The notes beneath the pieces were generated by a model. That model saw only the letters and a list, made by a program, of their open reading frames with translations. It did no database searches and was not told the DNA's origin. The position numbers and the translations under genes were made by a program. From the NCBI GenBank assembly GCA_020746105.1, contig CM036626.1, positions 10,434,001-10,498,000 on the forward strand: a stretch of 64,000 bases of DNA, in the 5' to 3' direction. The stretch is from Trogon surrucura. Lineage: Eukaryota > Chordata > Aves > Trogoniformes > Trogonidae. Position 1 is the first letter of the stretch. The number at the start of each line of letters is the position of its first letter. Shown here one piece after another: positions 37,301 through 49,900 of this stretch.

Positions 37301-40299
37301 GGAGAACAGTCACGTTTTCCTCACAGCGTGGAAGCCAGGTGGTGTGGAGCCAGCCCTTGGGCTGGGTGCAGGAAAACAAGCTGAAGGAGCCCACCAAAGT
37401 CCTTTCAGAAATAAAGCCATGCTGATGTCAGCTGGTAACAAAGAGGCCACGGCAGGAACAGATGTAGTGAAATATACTATTTTATTGCTGCACACATGCT
37501 TACACATTTCTTCTTAAATATAATGTCGCTCTGATAAATTTTACAATCTTCTTAATTCAACAAGTGGCTAGTAGTAAATAAAAAGGACAGAGGCAAGAGA
37601 ACCCAAAAAGGACACTGGCAACAGAAATCAAAAATTTTTATTTTCAGATAAAATTATTTTCAGCAAGAATAAAGTGAATTCACATCGAAGTTTTGACCTG
37701 GCTCATCTTAATTAGAGAGCTTGCCTGCATGCTGACCATCTGCTTACACATGCTTTTTGATAGCCCTATTTTGCCAAAAGGGATGGGGGGGAGGTTAAAG
37801 GACCCCGAGTAATTGGACAATCTGACAGGCCTCACAGATGTGACTGCTAAGTGCACACAGACACAAGGCGTTTGCTTGGCAGCCCACGTGGAACTGTGCT
37901 GCTGGCAAGGCAGATCAAAAGGCCACACTGACCTTTCCTCCCACGTGTGCAACTGCAGCCTCACTTGCTCCACGCTTAAGGACGCAGGAATGGAATTACT
38001 CAAGAGCAGCCATATGGAAAATGCTTCCCCACACTGCTGCCCCTCCTCTGCCTTCCTCCTGCTTTGCCCACTACCAGTGTACATTTGCTTTAGCAGCTGA
38101 GGCATCTGCGGAGAAAAGCATTAGCACATTCCTTGGTAATCCTGTTTCTGCATCTCATTCAGCACAAGCAGAAGGCGAAGGCCATGTTTTGTTCTCTGCT
38201 GGCTCCGTGCAAGCCTCATGCGGGGCTGTGGAAAGCCGACTACTGAGATGTCAGATGCAGAATTTATGCAGAAGGAGCAGAGGGGATGTGATAAACTAAA
38301 CATCCTGCTTATGTTCAGTGTCATCTTCAGCCATATAGGGATGAGAAACGCAGGGGAACTGAAGCAGCTGGGTTAAGCTATCAGTTTCCGTAGCAGGCTT
38401 TCATGAGCCTGACACTCCTCCGCTGAGCAAGAAAACGGGCAGTTCTGCTTTCACCTTTCCTTCTCCAAAATATATGGGACCTCATATTAAAGCTTTCTCA
38501 GCAGCCCTTCACCTCCTCAAGTTTACTGAGATGCCTTTATCAGTTCAAGTTGTGCCGGGCTCTTTGGTGGCCCTGTCAAAGCTACACTGAGCACAGAGAT
38601 GGACGTAGAGGTACATTCCACGCCTCACACAACCAATGCGCAGCAACTCTCCATGTCACCACCTCGATCACTCCTGCTGCTCCCTGCTGCCATACAGCAA
38701 CACGCCCCTGCATGAACACATCCTCTTTCCTCACCCTAATATGATTGCAGAAGACAAACCATAAGAACTCCTTGCACTTCCTCACAAGCATTTTGAAAGA
38801 GAAGACTTGAAGCACACCCTGCTTGAAGAGCCCTGCCACCACCATCCCCTGCCCCAGAGACTTGTTCTGCCAGAGACACCAGCTAAACACAGATGACCAA
38901 GTGAAAAAGTATCTGGCGTTCAGTTATGCCAATGCACCTCATTCCCGCCCCGTCCCCAGCTACTGCTAAGTGCAACTCAATTGTGATGTGATTTTGCTGA
39001 AGCCCAGCTTCTCGAGAGCACAGCAGCCAAACCACAGTGCTCCCTCCTCACACAACCCAGCCCAGCCTGTTAAGTGCAAGTGGTGCCCACAGCCTGCCCA
39101 CGTACCTGCACGTCAGATAGAGGCAGATGCTCTGAGCAGGGGCAGTGAGGCTGCAGCTCTCACACAGTGTGGGAGCATCAGTCTCTCACCTGGTGAGATT
39201 AGCAGAGAAGAGAAACCCATCCTTCCAGTACATCCACCCCTGAAGCAAGTCCCTGCCAAATGCTGAACCTTCAAACCCTTTCCTTATCCACGTGAAGCAC
39301 CGCCACTGTTACACAAAACAACACTCTGAAGCTGTGGGGAATCTGTGCCCAGTTCCCACCTCAAACAATAAAAGCACACCTGACATGGATTATTTCAAGC
39401 TCTTGCCTCACAAAAGTGACCAAAATCACATGTGTTAGTAACAGCAGCGCACTGCCCATGCAAGATTCTCTGTGTGCTGCACACACCATCTCTTCTCCCT
39501 CCCAAATCACAGCAGGACAAGTATGCCCAGCCTGTGTTTGGGAGACTCCCATAACCTGCCATTCTGGAGAGGAACAGCTCTGAGGGCAGCCTGTCTGGCA
39601 AGGGAAACTTTATGCAGGGGTATCGCCTGCTGAATAGTGCCAAGGAGAATGAACAGCATTACTCCCATTAGTAGTCTAGGAAGACAACATGAGATAACAG
39701 CCTACTGCAGAACACAGATTCAAAAACATTCATTAGTACAAACAGTGAATTTCCTGGAGAAGAATGAAGCTACAAGGCTCAAGGCTGAGCAAAGCCAGGA
39801 GGTCAACAACTGGGACAGCTGCCCCGAGAGAGACCCCAAAGGCCTCTTTTTCTCTTAGGAAAAAAAAGTAAAAAATTCCGGTGACCTCTCTTTCCTGATC
39901 CACCAGCAAATCAGTTTTGCTCTACCATAATGGACAAAAAGAAAGGGAAAAGTGCTGTTTCCAAGAAGATGGTGTTCCCTTCCATTGTTAGGAAGAAAAG
40001 CAGTGCTCCTTTTTATGCACTGAAAGCTACTGCTTTCTAAGAACGGAAGGCCTCTGGTCTCTACTGTACTCCCAAAGACGCTTGTTCAGAAAGCAAAGCT
40101 TTTAAATTCTGAGCATTACAAAGAAATTAAAAGCTAGGGAAGACCTGCAAGTCACTTTGGTTTTTCCCATCTAAGAACTAGAATAGCAGGTGAAGACAGT
40201 GCCTTCCACACAGGCAACCACTCCTGTGTTCCTGTTAGGGAAGCACTGCCCATCTTTGCCAATCTTATGATGCTAACAGTGAAAGAAAGGCAACCTCCC
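31381..40299. other. intergenic region between convergent MGLL and ABTB1
   Basis: About 9 kb with no exon, RNA gene or mobile element that I can support. Scattered AATAAA hexamers occur on both strands. The longest open stretches (for example 34096-34578) show no domain, no initiation context and no repeat of a known family. The segment 37470-37690 is AT-rich with minus-strand AATAAA hexamers and may hold a distal ABTB1 3' end. Confidence 0.6.
37637..37642 (-). promoter_or_regulatory. alternative distal polyadenylation signal AATAAA on the minus strand
   Basis: A canonical AATAAA (TTTATT on the plus strand) in an AT-rich stretch, followed on the minus strand by a T/GT-rich segment (tttctgttgccagtgtcc). 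A second copy is at 37481-37486. It could be a distal ABTB1 end or a chance occurrence. Confidence 0.3.
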
Positions 40300-40769
40300 T
40301 TCCAACATACTTAGTTGGAGAGTTTAATCCAGTTTTCTTCCTCCACTGGTGGCAATGCAACAAATATCCTGGTATTAACCAGTGTCAGAAGCGTGTTGTT
40401 GGGCAACAGAACAGGATGGGTGCTAACACCAGGCAGTAGCAAGTCCTCACGAACAGCTCCCTGGCCACTCCCAACAGCTTGCAGTCTCCTGTCCACACTG
40501 TACTGTACAAAGGAGCAGCTACTGATTTGGGCTGAGCTTTGAGAGTTACTTCTGAAAGGGGAAACATAAAAAAAAATTGAAATCAAACACAAACCAGACA
40601 TGCAAATGTCCAGATGTAAATAAATTAAAACAAAACCACGTCTGAAAGTGGATGGGAAGGAGGACAAAGAAGGAGAAGAGAGACGTTCAGAGACTTGGAT
40701 GTTCTTGCACTCCAAGCAAACCCAGTGAGGGCTACGCAGGCTGCATATGACAGGCAGGGTTTGCACACA
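40300..40769 (-). other. ABTB1: probable ABTB1 3' untranslated region
   Basis: No coding signal follows the ABTB1 stop. The first poly(A)-type hexamer met on the minus strand is ATTAAA at 40323-40328, giving a short 3' UTR of about 450 bases, similar to the compact human transcript as I recall it. If this variant hexamer is not used, AATAAA on the minus strand at 37637-37642 would extend the UTR to about 3.1 kb. Confidence 0.4.
40323..40328 (-). promoter_or_regulatory. ABTB1: candidate ABTB1 polyadenylation signal ATTAAA
   Basis: Variant hexamer on the minus strand about 440 bases after the stop, followed by a GT- and T-containing stretch (gtatgttggaag then ttgcctttctttc) where a downstream element is expected. 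Confidence 0.35.
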
Positions 40770-40976
40770 TCAACACTCAAGCCCTATACTGGCCAGGAGG
40801 TTTTCCAGAGCTTCAAGTTTCTGGTTGGCTTCCTCAATGGCGCTGTAAGTCTGCACGTTGCTGGTGATGTGGAAGCGGATGTCATCAACCAGAGGAATGG
40901 AGTCAGTCTCCTGCCGTTCTTCCACAGCCTCCGCATTCTCCTTCACAGCAGCCACAAACTCCTCCAACTCCACCAG
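40770..40976 (-). CDS. ABTB1: ABTB1 terminal coding exon (residues 411-478 and stop)
   Basis: Acceptor is cactctgtccag. The 68 codons begin LVELEEFVAAVKENAEAVEE and end LENLLASIGLEC, with TGA at 40770-40772 (read on the minus strand). The segment RQETDSIPLVDDIRFHI is almost invariant between birds and mammals. The charged C-terminal stretch AIEEANQKLEALENLLASI has the look of an amphipathic or coiled helix. Confidence 0.96.
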   Translation of the reverse strand: MVELEEFVAAVKENAEAVEERQETDSIPLVDDIRFHITSNVQTYSAIEEANQKLEALENLLASIGLEC

Positions 40977-43900
40977 CTGGACAGAGTGTACAAGAGAACC
41001 ATTAGGAAGACAAGAAGACAGGTAAAGGGATGTAATGGGCTCAGCCATTGTTTGAGGGATCCCACAGAAAAAAAGGGTACAGAGACCCAAATCTTCCTGT
41101 ATCTCCTACAGACACCACTTGGAGATGCATCCTGACATTCAGTCTAAGGAGGCAGCAATACTCCCAACAATAAACAGTCACAACTATAAGCAATCTGCAC
41201 CTCAAGCAGTGCACTGTACCACCCACTAACTAAGCCTCTATAGTTCTGGTACGGGGGCACATGAATATACACACCATTCCCTTCAGAAAGGCTCCCCAGC
41301 ACGAACCAGTAGGTGCTGCCAGACACTTCAGAAATGTCTTGCAATAGGCAAGACAGCGGGTGCTGTGCCTAGTTCAGAACCAGGAGCCACATGTGACTCT
41401 AGCCCCATCATGGCTCTCTGCTCCATCACCAAGAGCCAACCAGCTGATCATGGCAAGGCAGCTGCTCTGTTCTGCACCCAGCCTGACAGAATCAGGTCAC
41501 CCATGAATGATTTTGCATCAAGTTCCCCAGGAACATGTGGCGTGCTGAAGGGTGAGAGGCAGCTTCCGTCTGTCTATGCTACTAAACTGTGCCTGGGCAT
41601 GGCAGGTTGCTGAGCTCTGCTCTGTGCTACACACACTGCCAAAATCTCTCCCTGTTGCTGTCTCCAGAAGGCGCTGGCAGCTGCTGGTGTCTGAACAGCT
41701 GGGGTGGCTCCATTTTTGCCAACACTCTTTGGGAAGGCACATTGTCAATGCTGGGTCCGAGGACTCCCACTCAGACTAGAGAAGGGGAACACATGAGCAA
41801 TGACCTCCTACCTTGCCCGATTACTACTTGGGATATTCATCAGCTTGCAAACCAAGTCCTTTTCAGAAGCCAGAATCTGGGTTGACATGTCTATCATCCT
41901 CAAACTATACACTGAACAAAGTAACAGCCCCAGAATAATTTCCTTCACCGTTTTCACAAGCCAAAAAGATTTTCACACCTTTCAAGCTGCAGGTGAAAAT
42001 GTTACATTCCCATGTGTACTATACAAGCCATTTATAAAAGAACTGTCTCAGGATAAAAACACCCCATAGATTCTAGTTTATCCTTCTGCATGGCAACTTT
42101 CTCCACAAGCCCTGAAACATCAAGCTATAATCACTCAGGATAGCACTTAAATGAAATGCCATAAAGAAAAGTTCTGTGTTAGATTCATTACTCCTGGCTG
42201 TTCAACAGCCAAATTTGCCCCGTGAAAACTCCTACTGTTAGATTTGTCATCCTGGACAAGAGTAGAGATCACACTGATTTCTCCTTGCTGTATCATTATG
42301 TCAGAAAGAACTACCCCCAGCAAAAGCCAAAAATCATTTCCTGCACAGAGTTCTGCTGCACACCCCGTTGGGGTCTCCGGGCTGCAGCTGGTGTACTCAG
42401 GCAACACTACTGTTGCTCTGGGCTTGGTGACTGAAAGTTCGGTCAAAGCCACCCACCCGTGGCACTTGCAGAACTTTTTAGGCAAGGTTTTCATCCCACA
42501 GTGCACAGGGATGTGCTGACAGCCACCAGCATCTGGCTTACTGCAGTGACATCAGGTACTGCCACACTCCTCATCCTCTGCCCTAACTCACCGTGTGTTT
42601 GCTACTTAACCCCTGGCTCATTTTCAGGAAGCACATTAAACCAGAGGGCAACCATTTAGTACAGATGAAAGTAGAACCATTAAATCTGTTGTATCTATGG
42701 TTCACAGTGCCATTAGACTTATGGGCACGAGTGGCAAGTGCAGTGGGGAGTGTTTCTGCTACCTTCTCGATGATCTTTGCCATGTACTCCGTGCACTGGT
42801 CCTCCAGCCGGGTCAGCTGGAACAGCTTTGCGATCCTCCAGATGCTGACAACGTTGTCCTCGTCAAGGATCTGAGCCAAGGTCCTGCCGCAGAGGCGCTT
42901 GAGCCCAGGCAGCAGGTACATGTCTGCTACGCACAGCACATCATAGGCATTTTCCGGGGACAGCTGGCAATGGAAAGAGGAGAATTACTGTCCAGTCCTA
43001 CCCAGTTCCCTAGTCTCTGGCAAACTGCCTTCTTCTCTTGTGTTTTAGCAGAGACTCCCTAAAGCACTCTTTGGCCCGCTACCGGACAAGTGTTAACAGT
43101 ACTACAGAGAGACAGGAGCTCAATCTTTGAGGGCTAGGTTGTCCAATCAGTTACCGCAGAGGAGTTTAAAATGCTGCAGAGGCAGCTTGCTCAGCACAAA
43201 GCAAGAAGTTTGCCCTGCTGCAGCTAATCCCTCTATAGCTAAGCATAAAGCAATGATAAAACACTGAAGTGCGCCTTAAAGCAGGCTGGGAAGAAATCTT
43301 TGGTGTTGGCAGTGGACGGAGGCAGCTTTCACCAGAGGTACCGAAAGCCTGTTAAAGAGACAAATGGAACAGGCTGGCAGAAAAGAGCACCTTGTACCCA
43401 CTCGGACTTTTCCTCCCATTTTATACTGCTGAACTTGGAGCTTGTGAAAAAAGTGCAAAATTCTCTTAAGTTTCTTCCTCGCACTGGCTCTGCTAACTCA
43501 GCCAGCACAACCTCTCTGGCACCGAGGTGCATTCAAGGACAGAAAATTGTACCCTGAGTCAAAAGCAGTTGAGGTCCAGCTAGGTAAGGAACAGACTCTG
43601 CACATCAACTACTACTTGAGCTTTAACAGGCATTCAAACTGAACTAAATTCATGCACCAGATGCTCAAGCTTACACTGTTGTGAATGGCCTTTAACATCT
43701 TGAGGCTCTTGAGCTAGAGAATCACCCTCCCATTTCCCTCTTGGGTACTTTTGTTCCTTGGCAAGTGATCTCAGGATGAAAAAAAATGCTGTAGAGAATG
43801 TTGGAGGCACCACCTCCAGCTTCACTCAGTCTCTTTCCCCTGGCTGGGCAAATCCTATTTTAGTCAGCCATCTGCGTCAGTAACCTGGAACTAGAGCCTC

Positions 43901-46900
43901 TCTCCACACAGTTCTGTTCCTGCTAATGTGAAGTGCAAAGAGCACAGTTACCCACATCCACTTTAACAGCAAATCTGCAGGATGTAGCATACCCTGGCTG
44001 TGGAGGAGGAGAGATCGCTTGCATTTAGAGACCAAGTTACACTGGTCTAGATTGAGGAATGGTAACTCTGGTGCTGTGTGGCCCACTGCCCTGGTAAATA
44101 GCCAGCAGCAAAAACACTGCTGTCCACATCTACGTGTGTGGTTGTTCACTATGGCAACTGCAAAAGGCTGATTATTTCTTCCCCTACAGCTGTCCTCACC
44201 AGTGTACGGAGAGACTACTCACAGTAAAAGTCTCAGCTGTGTAACACCCTACAACATCTGTGCAGAAGGATGCAAGATGTATCAGAGGCACACCACCAGT
44301 GCTGCAGTGCCACAGGGGTGTAACAAAGCTCTTGGGGTTACTAATCAAGTGCTGCTTTGTCCTTTCATAAGCTCCAGGAACCTCATGAGTTGGAGGCATC
44401 TGAGTTGGTAGTATTGATGGCAGCAGCTCCCAACTGCCTGACAAACATTCCTCCAAAAGCTCTCCTTGAACCCACACAAGTATTCTGACTGGCAACTTCT
44501 CCTTCTGCCTGGAATCCTTTCTGTCCTCTGCATATACTCTGCCTGCAAACACTGTGGCTACTATATGGCAGAGGCACATTTAAATCCTTTGGAAAAAAAC
44601 CTGAGAGTGCTGAGACTTGGTTGGAGGAACCCAGCAACACTCCACATCTAAGTGTGGAACTTGAGCTATATACCTGTCTTCCTGACCATTTTTCTTGGTA
44701 GTTTTTCACGACAGACGAACTTTCTGCAAAAGCTCATATCTTGGTTGCTCAGCTTGAAATCCAAGCTATGCACCATTCTACATAGAAAACCCATGAGCAA
44801 GACCCTTTCAACTTCTACGCTTGGTTGTTGGTCTGACCTCTCGCTCCAAGTCCAGATAGGGCAGCTGGGACACCCCTTGGAAAGGGATGGTTTTTGGGAA
44901 ACATCCCTCCTGTGAGCCATCCCAGGAGTGCAGGCAGACTGGAGAGATGCAAGGGAACAGGGTCACACTGCAGTGCAGTCACAAGGTCAGGAGGATCTTC
45001 ACAACCCCAGCGTGCTCCTCTTCCTCTCCGCCTGTCCTTTCCGTGTGGAGCAGAGGGGAGAGCGCAGACAAGCAAAGCATTTGCTCTCTGGCACACCAAT
45101 GGCAATCCTGCCCTTGCTGCCTGCTAAACACCTCTCTCCCTACTGCACATTCCCTGCCGCTACCCGGAGGTGAACAGATCAGCAGAAACAAGGTCACAGC
45201 TGCGTGCACTCTCTGTATGTGGCACCTAACCCAGAGCACAAATACTGCTTGGGAGAAGTGACACTGGCAGGTGCAGCAGCGTCTGATCACTGCCCTAATG
45301 CCAGGCTGTGTTCTGGCACCACGTAGCTAGATCTGCTGAAAGCATTTGCCACAAAACCAAAGCAGGAAGCTGCTTAAATGCTGGGATTTGATGCACCTTC
45401 CATTAGTCTGAAAACTAGGTGGGTTAGGCCCATTTTGTTTCTGCTTGCAATACTGAGCACAGCAAGGCATTGGTCTCCCAGCGGAACCTTTGCCCACCCC
45501 AGCAATAAGTAAGAGTGGAAATAATGACTTGCTACAAATGGAAAAGTGGAGTATGATGCCAGGAGTAAATAAGCAGAATCTCTCGGCCTTTACACATGTC
45601 CAAATGTGTTCAATCTGCCATCTACTGGTAGCTGCTCACCTTACCCTCTCACAGAGCCCAAACAGGCAATCTGCAAAGCCCTGCATTTATCCTGCCAACA
45701 TAAAACATGCAACCTAATTTTCAGATTTTTATTATGGGATGAAAGACTACGGATTTGTATCCTGATTGCCATGCACATAAACTAGATCCCTGCCCAGCTA
45801 ACAGTAAGTCTCAGTAAGCAGGCTTCTAAGACAGAAGTGAGGTAGCAGAGTAGGGCAGTGGGATTTAAGAAACCACATACACGCACCCCTCCAGATGCTG
45901 TAAGAAAACACTGCTTTGAACATCTCCAAAACTAACCATCACAGGAAGAAAGTCTCCACAGCTGGCCTCACCTCTGTATCATCACTGTAGATATAATAGA
46001 GAACCCGGACAAAGATGTCTTCTGAGATGTTGTGGAGAGTCACCACAGGAATGCTGGGCTGTGTCTGTAGCTCCTCACTCTCACTGAAATGGTCCTCAAG
46101 AAGGGCTTTGAAATAATCACTGCGACCACAGAAAAATGCCTGTAGAGGGAAGAAAGACCAAAGCACTAGCATCTTTCTCACTGCACCAAACCACACAGCC
46201 CTACCAACCAGCTGTCAGAGCAGCTCAAAGATACTTTGGAAGCTCAGGCTGTAACTGTGATTTTCCCTATATTTTGAAGCTGCTTCTCCAACATTTTCCC
46301 ATACTTTCCATACCCATGCCTACCTTCAAAACAAACAAAAAAAATAAATCTGTAAGCTTAAGAGATTTGAAATTAGCATGGAATTAGGGCAGGAGTTTGA
46401 GTTGAGCTTGGATCCTAAAATCCATTCTTACTGCTGTTTACTTTCAGATCAAGCATTCCCCTCTCCAGACACCAAACTCACAAGCCAGCAAGCAGTAGGA
46501 GATTCGGCAGCTCCAAGTGCCATAGCTGAATCCATAAATTTGTCTCCTCACCTCTACATGAAAGGCAGAATTTGCTGGTTTGTTAAATACTTTAACTATA
46601 GTTTCCAGCTGCAATAAGAGTTATGGTTTTCCAGCTGATGAGGCAATGCTGCTCCTCCAGAGCGCATCCAGCACTGGATGAGTGCAAGATTAGACTCATG
46701 AAAAAAAGGAAGGAGGATGAGGTACAGCATGAGCACATACCTTATGGCACAAGAAGTTGTAATCTGCCACCCGGAAACACACGTCGGGACAACTGTTGAA
46801 GTTGTCAGTGCTGTCAAACGGCAACTCCCCAAAACCCACCTAGGAAGAGAAACCAGAGAACCCTACCTTTAACATCTGTGCTTTAAACATGCACAGGGTC

Positions 46901-49900
46901 CCAAGCTTGAACTTCATGGTCCCCCAGGAAGCAACCATCCATACATTCCCTCAGCACAGCACGGAGCACCAGAGATGCTCTGAAGACAGATTTCCACATG
47001 AGGCATCAAAGTCCTTGAAATCTTGATAGAGATACTCCTAGTACACATTTCAGCTGCCTCCCTTACCCACGGAAAATCCCTGATCCTCTGCACACCTCTA
47101 GAAAGCATTTCTATGTCACCTAACAAAGCAGATAACCACACAGAGGCAAAGTTTACTTCACGCAGCGGGTATCGTAAGCATACTAGAGCTCAGAACTAGC
47201 CCTTTACTGTGTAAATGTGCAGGTAGAGGTAGGAAAGTATAGGTAACATGTACGCATCCCTTTGAAATGGTTTGGCTACTGCCTCAAATAATCCAACATT
47301 TCTAAAGCACATTTTAAATTTCTGATTTGATTTGCAGCTAAAGATAGTGCTGTTGAAGTGTTAATATGAATTATTTTAACACCAACATACCTCCTCCCAG
47401 TCCCACACGCCAACAAAGAAAGCACAGACGCACACACAAAAACCCCCAAACGGCCTTACGTTATTTTCAAGTGACACTTCCAAATAATTTCACTTTCATC
47501 TTCTCCTACGTACAGGGTAATTCAATTGTAACAATAAGTTTATATTCACAGTCATGTAAGCAAGAGATTCGATCTCCAGAAGCAAGTTTCCCCCGGTTCT
47601 TGTTTTCAAGCATATGCCCCTGAGTTGCCTGGGCCAAGGAGTTTATTACCACCGACCCTCATCCAGCAAAGGGACATCCCAGGTTTGCACCTGGGAAAAC
47701 CCTGGGCTGACTGTGAAGATCAGTCTCCCAGTCGCAGACTACCTAAGCTTTACTGAGGAGCCAGAGGACTCCTCCCTCCCAAACTAAACAAAGACACAGC
47801 CTGCAACACTCTGGGTTGGTCCTCTCAGCCAAGCTCAGTTCACAGCAGCAAGGTTTCTCTCACAAAACAGGTTCTAAGATGTGGCAAGGCACCAAGCTGG
47901 CAAAAGCTCACACCACCACTGAACATGGCAATCTGGACCCATCTGACAAGCTCTTTGTCTGCCCACAGCAACATTTGGCAGCTTCTGATTCCTAATCACA
48001 GGAGAGTAAGCCTAGCGACATTCAAATTGGGCACGTGGCTTTCGCAGGGCTGCTGCCTCCCCAAAGCCCCTCTCTCCTCTGAGTCCTTCCCCGTTGGAGA
48101 TCTCCTCTCCCAGAAGAGACACAGCAATTCAAGGACCACTCCCCACATGATCTATTATCTGCCTTTCATACAGCTGAAACACAAAGGGCACATCCAGCAC
48201 TGAAGATGAGATCAAATTGTTCCATCTGTAGATTCCCCAGGTCGCTATTTTGCTGTTACCTGTGTCTCGTGTTTCAAGGCAACACACAAACCCGAGCCCT
48301 GGGGATCTGCAGCCATGCTCCCTGTGGCACCACACTGCAAAGAGCAGTAGCCATGATCCAGTTGCCCACTCCCTCTGCCTTGCTGCTGTCCCCACTGCTC
48401 CCATGTCCTCCTCTAGAGATTCCAACAGGACTTTCATGGCCACAACTTCCCAGGCTCATTACAGGTAAAGCAAACCCAGAAACAGGCTCTGATAAGATGC
48501 CGCTGTGTAGCACAAGAATTTTATCTGAGACAAACTCCGCATCTCCTACGTGCATCCCTTCTTTGTTTCCCTTTCATTGTCCAACAGTAAATCTTTAAAA
48601 GGAATCCATCCCTCTGGAATGGACATGGGAGTTTTATTTGTCTCAGAGTTTGTCTCCCAAATTGCAAACTCCTCCAGACTCAATTTCCTGCTTTTAGCCT
48701 TCTCTGGCCCTCGCTCTGATGCTCAAGTTTACAAGAACATTTCCAATTCCTACTGCAAAAGCAGGTTCATGTCTTTTTCCCTCCTATTCAACATGAAGTG
48801 GTTTTGCAGATTTTTCCTTTTTACTTCCCTTTTAAATCTCTACTACTTCTACTCTCCTCCCTTGTCACGGTTGAGGAATTTAATCTCCCTTTCAGGGTCT
48901 CCCTGCAGAAAACTGGCTTAGTCCTCAACCCCTCCTCCATCCAGGCAGCCCCCTTAGCATACCTCTGCCCAGGCCCTGCACAGCTGCCAAAGTTAAGTAT
49001 GTTGCCCAGGAAGCACAAAACAGTCAAGCACACGAGGTGCAAACACATTCACAGTAACTCATTCACCGTATAGAAATATTCTCAATGCCTCTATAGCACA
49101 AGACTGGTTGAACATTCACAGGATCTTCCAGCCATCACATGTAGAGGACCAAGTCTTTGCTGCTACGGATTTACTATTAGAGCTTGAACAGAAACATTGC
49201 TGGAGGCAAAACCACACAAAACACATCAGTAGCAGCAATTTGTACCTTGGTCAGACTACCTCTGCAAGAAAACTGTAAATAAATTACAACACAAAACACA
49301 GGGGTTAGTGAGCCAAGAGGAGATTACCAGCGCATCACCAGATGCAAGAGGATTGGTTTTTAAAAAAAATAATAATACCTGAAAGCATGTTGTAAATAGT
49401 TCAGTTAATTTGCCTCTGCCAAATGAGCAAAGCAAAGCACAGGAATAACTGCCAAGGACAACAGCACTACACAGGTGCAGAGCCAGACAAGCTGGAACCC
49501 AGCTACTTGTTCCGAACTGCTCTCGCCATGAATTACAAGATTTAACTTCACCCCAGAAGTCACAAATGGTCAACATTTTTTTGCAGCCACACCAAACATC
49601 AATGCAGATGGACAGAACGGGATTTATTTTATGGCAAACTGACCCTTTTAAGTCTGATTCCATCTTGGTTTGGAAAGTAAGATTTCAGTTAAAAGGTAAT
49701 GAAAAAACAGCTAAGGAAATGATGTGCTACAGTCTCACAGGCTGGAAGCCCTGGAGTCTCTAACTCAGAGGTCACCTGGCAGATTCAAGATGAAGAGCTA
49801 GGCAGACCAACAGTGGAAAGCCACACAGCTTTTGACAGTCATCTGGCGCTTTTTTAATATTTTATTTAAATCTGTAATTGCTAAACTTTATCACAACAAA

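Noticed and set aside
40311-40766. 151-codon open frame on the minus strand just after the ABTB1 stop
   Set aside because: It overlaps the expected 3' UTR, ends beside the candidate poly(A) signal, and its translation has no similarity to ABTB1 or any family I know.
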